Below, piece after piece: positions 4,505-6,886 of a stretch of DNA of 6,886 bases. The DNA lies in contig CADBTO010000282.1 of assembly GCA_902797565.1 (NCBI GenBank), positions 1-6,886 on the forward strand. Reading direction: 5' to 3'. Each line of letters starts with the position of its first letter. Position 1 is the first letter of the stretch. The stretch comes from an uncultured Lachnospiraceae bacterium. Lineage in GTDB: Bacteria > Bacillota > Clostridia > Lachnospirales > Lachnospiraceae. The notes beneath the pieces are model-generated. The model was not told the origin of the DNA and did no database searches. It saw nothing but the letters and a program-made list of their open reading frames with translations. Both the position numbers and the translations under genes were made by a program.

Positions 4505-6100
4505 TCACCGCGTAAACTGCGAAATAAACTGCCAGGCTGTTTCTGCCGAATGATGACGGCACTCGTGTACCTGGCCGCTCACACTGGCAAACGCCGTGCG
4601 GCAGACCCCGTCCGCGCTGTCATAATAACGCACGGTCAGCCAGCTGCCCCGCGATTCATCATATAATTTCTCCACACGGTCTCCGGGTATCCCCCAGACT
4701 GGATCCTCCCAGCTCTCCCGATCCGCGTAGGAAAGACTGGCGAAATCTGCCTTGAGCTGATTAACCCCCGCAGCATACTGCGCCCGTTCCAAGCTGGACT
4801 CTGCCTGGCACGGGAGTTCCGGCAGATGTGACTCTTCCCCGCCGGAATAGAACACTGGCACAAGAATATCCTGGTTAATGCCATTCATTGGATGGCTGAA
4901 CGGATTGTCTTTGACCGGAAACAGCGCACTCGTTGGCATCAGTCCCGCAAACACCTCCGGATACTCCTGGAACAAATCCCAGGTCTTCCCGCTGCCCATG
5001 GAAAAACCGCCCGCATAGATCCGGTGCTCGTCGATCCGGTAGCGCTTCTTCAGTTCCGCAAGCACATCCATCACTTCAGTCGGCGTCACATCCAGATGGT
5101 TTTCAATCGACACGAAAAGAAGATTGTGGTCATGCGCAAGCTGCCACCATCCAGAAACATAGGTCAGGTACATCGAGGAATCCCCGCCGCCGTGGAAGCC
5201 GATGAGCAGCGGCGCAGGGCCATTGTCAAAAATGCCGTTATTGTAATACGCGAAATACCCCACCTTGTGTTCCGGCTGGTCCTTGTATTTCCCAAAATGG
5301 TTTGGCGATGTCTTCACGAGGACGCTCCCTGCTTCCTCCGTCATTCCCAGCTCTCCAAAATCCGGTTCCATCTCCATCTGGCCGCACCACATCCGGTACT
5401 TCCGTACAAACCCTTCGAAATCCGCCGGATAATCCGCCTGTTCTTTGACCAGAAGATGCGCGCAGCCCTCCAGTGCCTTGTTTGCCTCGTCAGAATTTGC
5501 AATACTGATGACCGCAATGTCTTTCCGCTCCACCTCCGGCAGGACACTCAGCCGCTCCATAGAGCATACCGCCGGCGTGATCTCGCCAGGCCCCCAGAGG
5601 AACTCACCCTGTTTTGTCTTCAGCAGATTCCGTGCGACATAATCCGCCGATGCCCCGAAGCTGTAGATATCCGCGTGGAACTTCGCGCCCCGGATGAAAT
5701 ACCCCCGGAATTCCTTTGCGAAAAAGTCGTGGAACGCGACCACGCCATCACGATAATCCGGATCCATCCGAACTTCCGCAATCACATCCGCATACAACCC
5801 CTCCGGCGCATTGGCCCATCCGCCCTCCGCTGTGGGATAAATAAACAGGACACTCGCGTCCCGGGCCGCCGCAATTCCTGCAAGCCCCGTTTCCTTCGCA
5901 AACGCAATGGCCTGGTCCCTATCCCCCCGTTCCTCCTCAAAAACGAGCAGGAGCGGTGCCCGGAAACTATAATTGTTGACCTGCCCGTCCAGGTCGTTTG
6001 CGGGTACATACGCCTTGAGAAAGAAGCTGTCATAGGTGTGCTCCCAATACTTCGATCCGTCCTGCAGTTCTACTACTGCAGGCATTTCCTTCATTGCCAT
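4505..6100 (-). CDS. Alpha/beta-hydrolase (esterase-like) with two tandem domains, first degenerate
   Basis: This 531-residue protein has no signal peptide or membrane segment and is probably cytoplasmic. The C-terminal half looks like an active serine hydrolase of the esterase/PHB-depolymerase-like type: beta strand [11 protein letters not shown] (oxyanion motif HGGG 303-306), nucleophile elbow GFSMG (365-369, S367), and a C-terminal candidate catalytic histidine, H512, in [15 protein letters not shown]. The acid residue is not clear. The N-terminal half aligns by eye with the same pattern: [13 protein letters not shown] (48-60) against [12 protein letters not shown], and [11 protein letters not shown] (143-153) against [11 protein letters not shown]. 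It lacks HGGG and ends its elbow with Asp, so it is probably inactive. The ATG at 6100 is chosen for its AGGAGGG (6107-6113); a longer in-frame start at 6286 would overlap the upstream gene by 163 bases. The gene follows the PrsW-family gene by 23 bases. The substrate is unknown. Confidence 0.8.
   Translation of the reverse strand: MAMKEMPAVVELQDGSKYWEHTYDSFFLKAYVPANDLDGQVNNYSFRAPLLLVFEEERGDRDQAIAFAKETGLAGIAAARDASVLFIYPTAEGGWANAPEGLYADVIAEVRMDPDYRDGVVAFHDFFAKEFRGYFIRGAKFHADIYSFGASADYVARNLLKTKQGEFLWGPGEITPAVCSMERLSVLPEVERKDIAVISIANSDEANKALEGCAHLLVKEQADYPADFEGFVRKYRMWCGQMEMEPDFGELGMTEEAGSVLVKTSPNHFGKYKDQPEHKVGYFAYYNNGIFDNGPAPLLIGFHGGGDSSMYLTYVSGWWQLAHDHNLLFVSIENHLDVTPTEVMDVLAELKKRYRIDEHRIYAGGFSMGSGKTWDLFQEYPEVFAGLMPTSALFPVKDNPFSHPMNGINQDILVPVFYSGGEESHLPELPCQAESSLERAQYAAGVNQLKADFASLSYADRESWEDPVWGIPGDRVEKLYDESRGSWLTVRYYDSADGVCRTAFASVSGQVHECRHHSAETAWQFISQFTR
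6061..6082 (-). repeat. Inverted repeat in the first codons of the hydrolase gene
   Basis: CCTGCAG (6061-6067) and CTGCAGG (6076-6082) form a perfect 7-bp stem with an 8-base loop, covering codons 7-13 of the hydrolase. A hairpin this near the start codon could affect translation, but it may be a chance result of the MPAVVELQ codons. Confidence 0.4.
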
Positions 6101-6106
6101 GTCTTT

Positions 6107-6113
6107 CCCTCCT
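6107..6113 (-). promoter_or_regulatory. Ribosome binding site of the hydrolase (decides the start)
   Basis: AGGAGGG on the minus strand ends 6 bases before the ATG at 6100. This near-perfect site sits in the 23-base gap after the PrsW-family stop codon and fixes the hydrolase start as [10 protein letters not shown]. Confidence 0.85.
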
Positions 6114-6123
6114 TGCTTTGGTC

Positions 6124-6873
6124 TCAATATTCCATCCCGCAAAGCTTCTCCGCATTCTTTTTGAACCGTACCAGCACAACAACCTGGACAGTAAACAGCA
6201 TCAGGCAGGCCAGTACGGCGATGATCCCGCCAATCAGCACCGCCTGGTCGTCCGGTTTGGTAATAAATGGATTGAATGCGGTGCATGCATCATACAGTGT
6301 ATGGATTGTCACAGGCACAACGAATGCCAGGATACAAAGCAGCACCTGCCCGCTCTCGTTCCGGCTCCGATTGTACCTTGCCATTCCAAAGAACTCTGCC
6401 ATGATCATATTGAAAATCATATGCGCCGCAACCGTTGGCAGCCTGGTAAATAATGTGACGATATCTGCAGAATACGCAAATTCCTCCGTAACCGTAAATC
6501 CAAAGCCAACCGCTGCACCGATCAGTACATATTCGTACACATTTTTAATCCTGGACTTAAAAATCGCCGCAACAATCAGAATCACCAGCATCTTTACCAG
6601 TTCTTCCGGAAATGCCGCCATACAGAACGCAGGAAACACCATCTGAAAGACAACCGGAAAGTTCTCTTTCTGATAGCCAGCTGCCTGGATCACAATGCTC
6701 AGCCCGATCACGATACCCGTCGAAGCAAACACCGAAACGCCTCCCAGCACAAGCGGTATGAGCGCCAATTTGCGATCAACAGGCTTCTTCTCCCGGTCGA
6801 TCATCCGCTTGTAGAGGATTCCTAAAACAACACACGTTACCGCCAGGGTTATGATCCCATATACCAGTTCCAT
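6124..6873 (-). CDS. PrsW-family intramembrane protease
   Basis: This 249-residue protein is almost entirely hydrophobic, with about seven membrane segments (~4-22, 36-62, 85-104, 114-130, 147-166, 177-198, 211-236). The conserved motifs of the PrsW family are present inside or at the edge of the helices: EELVK (90-94, EExxK), GFGFTVTEE (123-131, with E130/E131), AAHMIFN (149-155, H151) and TIHTLYD (189-195, H191). These Glu and His residues form the proposed catalytic, probably metal-binding, centre. PrsW of Bacillus subtilis cleaves the anti-sigma factor RsiW. No sigma or anti-sigma gene is visible here, so the target is unknown and the gene name prsW would be premature. The ATG at 6873 has GAGGTG (6881-6886) 7 bases upstream, ending at the window edge. 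The gene is the promoter-proximal visible member of a pair with the hydrolase and may continue an operon outside the window. Confidence 0.9.
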   Translation of the reverse strand: MELVYGIITLAVTCVVLGILYKRMIDREKKPVDRKLALIPLVLGGVSVFASTGIVIGLSIVIQAAGYQKENFPVVFQMVFPAFCMAAFPEELVKMLVILIVAAIFKSRIKNVYEYVLIGAAVGFGFTVTEEFAYSADIVTLFTRLPTVAAHMIFNMIMAEFFGMARYNRSRNESGQVLLCILAFVVPVTIHTLYDACTAFNPFITKPDDQAVLIGGIIAVLACLMLFTVQVVVLVRFKKNAEKLCGMEY

Positions 6874-6880
6874 CCCATTC

Positions 6881-6886
6881 CACCTC
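6881..6886 (-). promoter_or_regulatory. Ribosome binding site of the PrsW-family gene
   Basis: GAGGTG on the minus strand lies 7 bases before the ATG at 6873. An out-of-frame ATG at 6876-6878 is too close to it and soon leads nowhere, supporting 6873. The promoter must lie outside the window. Confidence 0.7.

Noticed and set aside
6101..6286. 62-residue N-terminal extension of the hydrolase
   Set aside because: It would overlap the PrsW-family coding region in another frame. The ATG at 6100 has an excellent ribosome binding site and begins the hydrolase-like sequence.
4892..6646. Long open frame on the plus strand (584 codons)
   Set aside because: It lies antisense to the hydrolase and the PrsW-family gene, has no ribosome binding site or recognisable domain, and is Arg/His/Pro-rich as expected from a shadow frame of GC-rich coding DNA.

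Overview
The window looks like chromosome from an anaerobic Firmicute of the class Clostridia, probably a Lachnospiraceae relative with moderately high GC. The grounds are an [FeFe]-hydrogenase maturase gene (hydE), AGGAGG-type ribosome binding sites, AT-rich intergenic regions with sigma-A-like promoters, and family resemblance of the proteins. The lineage is inferred from gene content and no database comparison was made.

Layout, left to right. (1) Positions 1-208 hold no convincing gene. This stretch is GC-rich and full of dyads, and it carries a second copy of the last 25 coding bases of the gene beside it. (2) 209-1906 (minus) encodes a membrane-bound sensor diguanylate cyclase with an extracytoplasmic domain, a multi-helix membrane region and an intact GGDEF domain. 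(3) 2100-3032 (minus) is cysK, cysteine synthase. A hairpin follows it at 2053-2078, and a near-consensus promoter precedes it at 3099-3126. (4) 3212-4453 (plus) is hydE, divergent from cysK, with its own promoter at 3139-3167. Its N-terminal part contains an unusual tandem repeat of 11 residues. (5) On the minus strand, 6873 down to 4505 forms a two-gene transcription unit: a PrsW-family intramembrane protease (6124-6873), then 23 bases later a large serine hydrolase (4505-6100) that appears to be two alpha/beta-hydrolase domains in tandem, the first degenerate. Its 3' end converges on hydE.

How they may work together. CysK makes cysteine, which feeds iron-sulfur cluster assembly. Cysteine is also the ligand of the iron synthon that HydG hands to HydE, so the back-to-back cysK and hydE promoters have a plausible metabolic logic (inference). 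The cyclase is a signalling gene with no visible partner here. The PrsW/hydrolase pair is probably co-expressed, but its substrate cannot be read from the sequence.

I found no CRISPR array, transposase, RNA gene or phage gene. The features most worth a second look are the duplicated 3' end and palindromes next to the cyclase gene, the repeat expansion in HydE, the tandem hydrolase architecture, and the dyad over the cysK -10 element.
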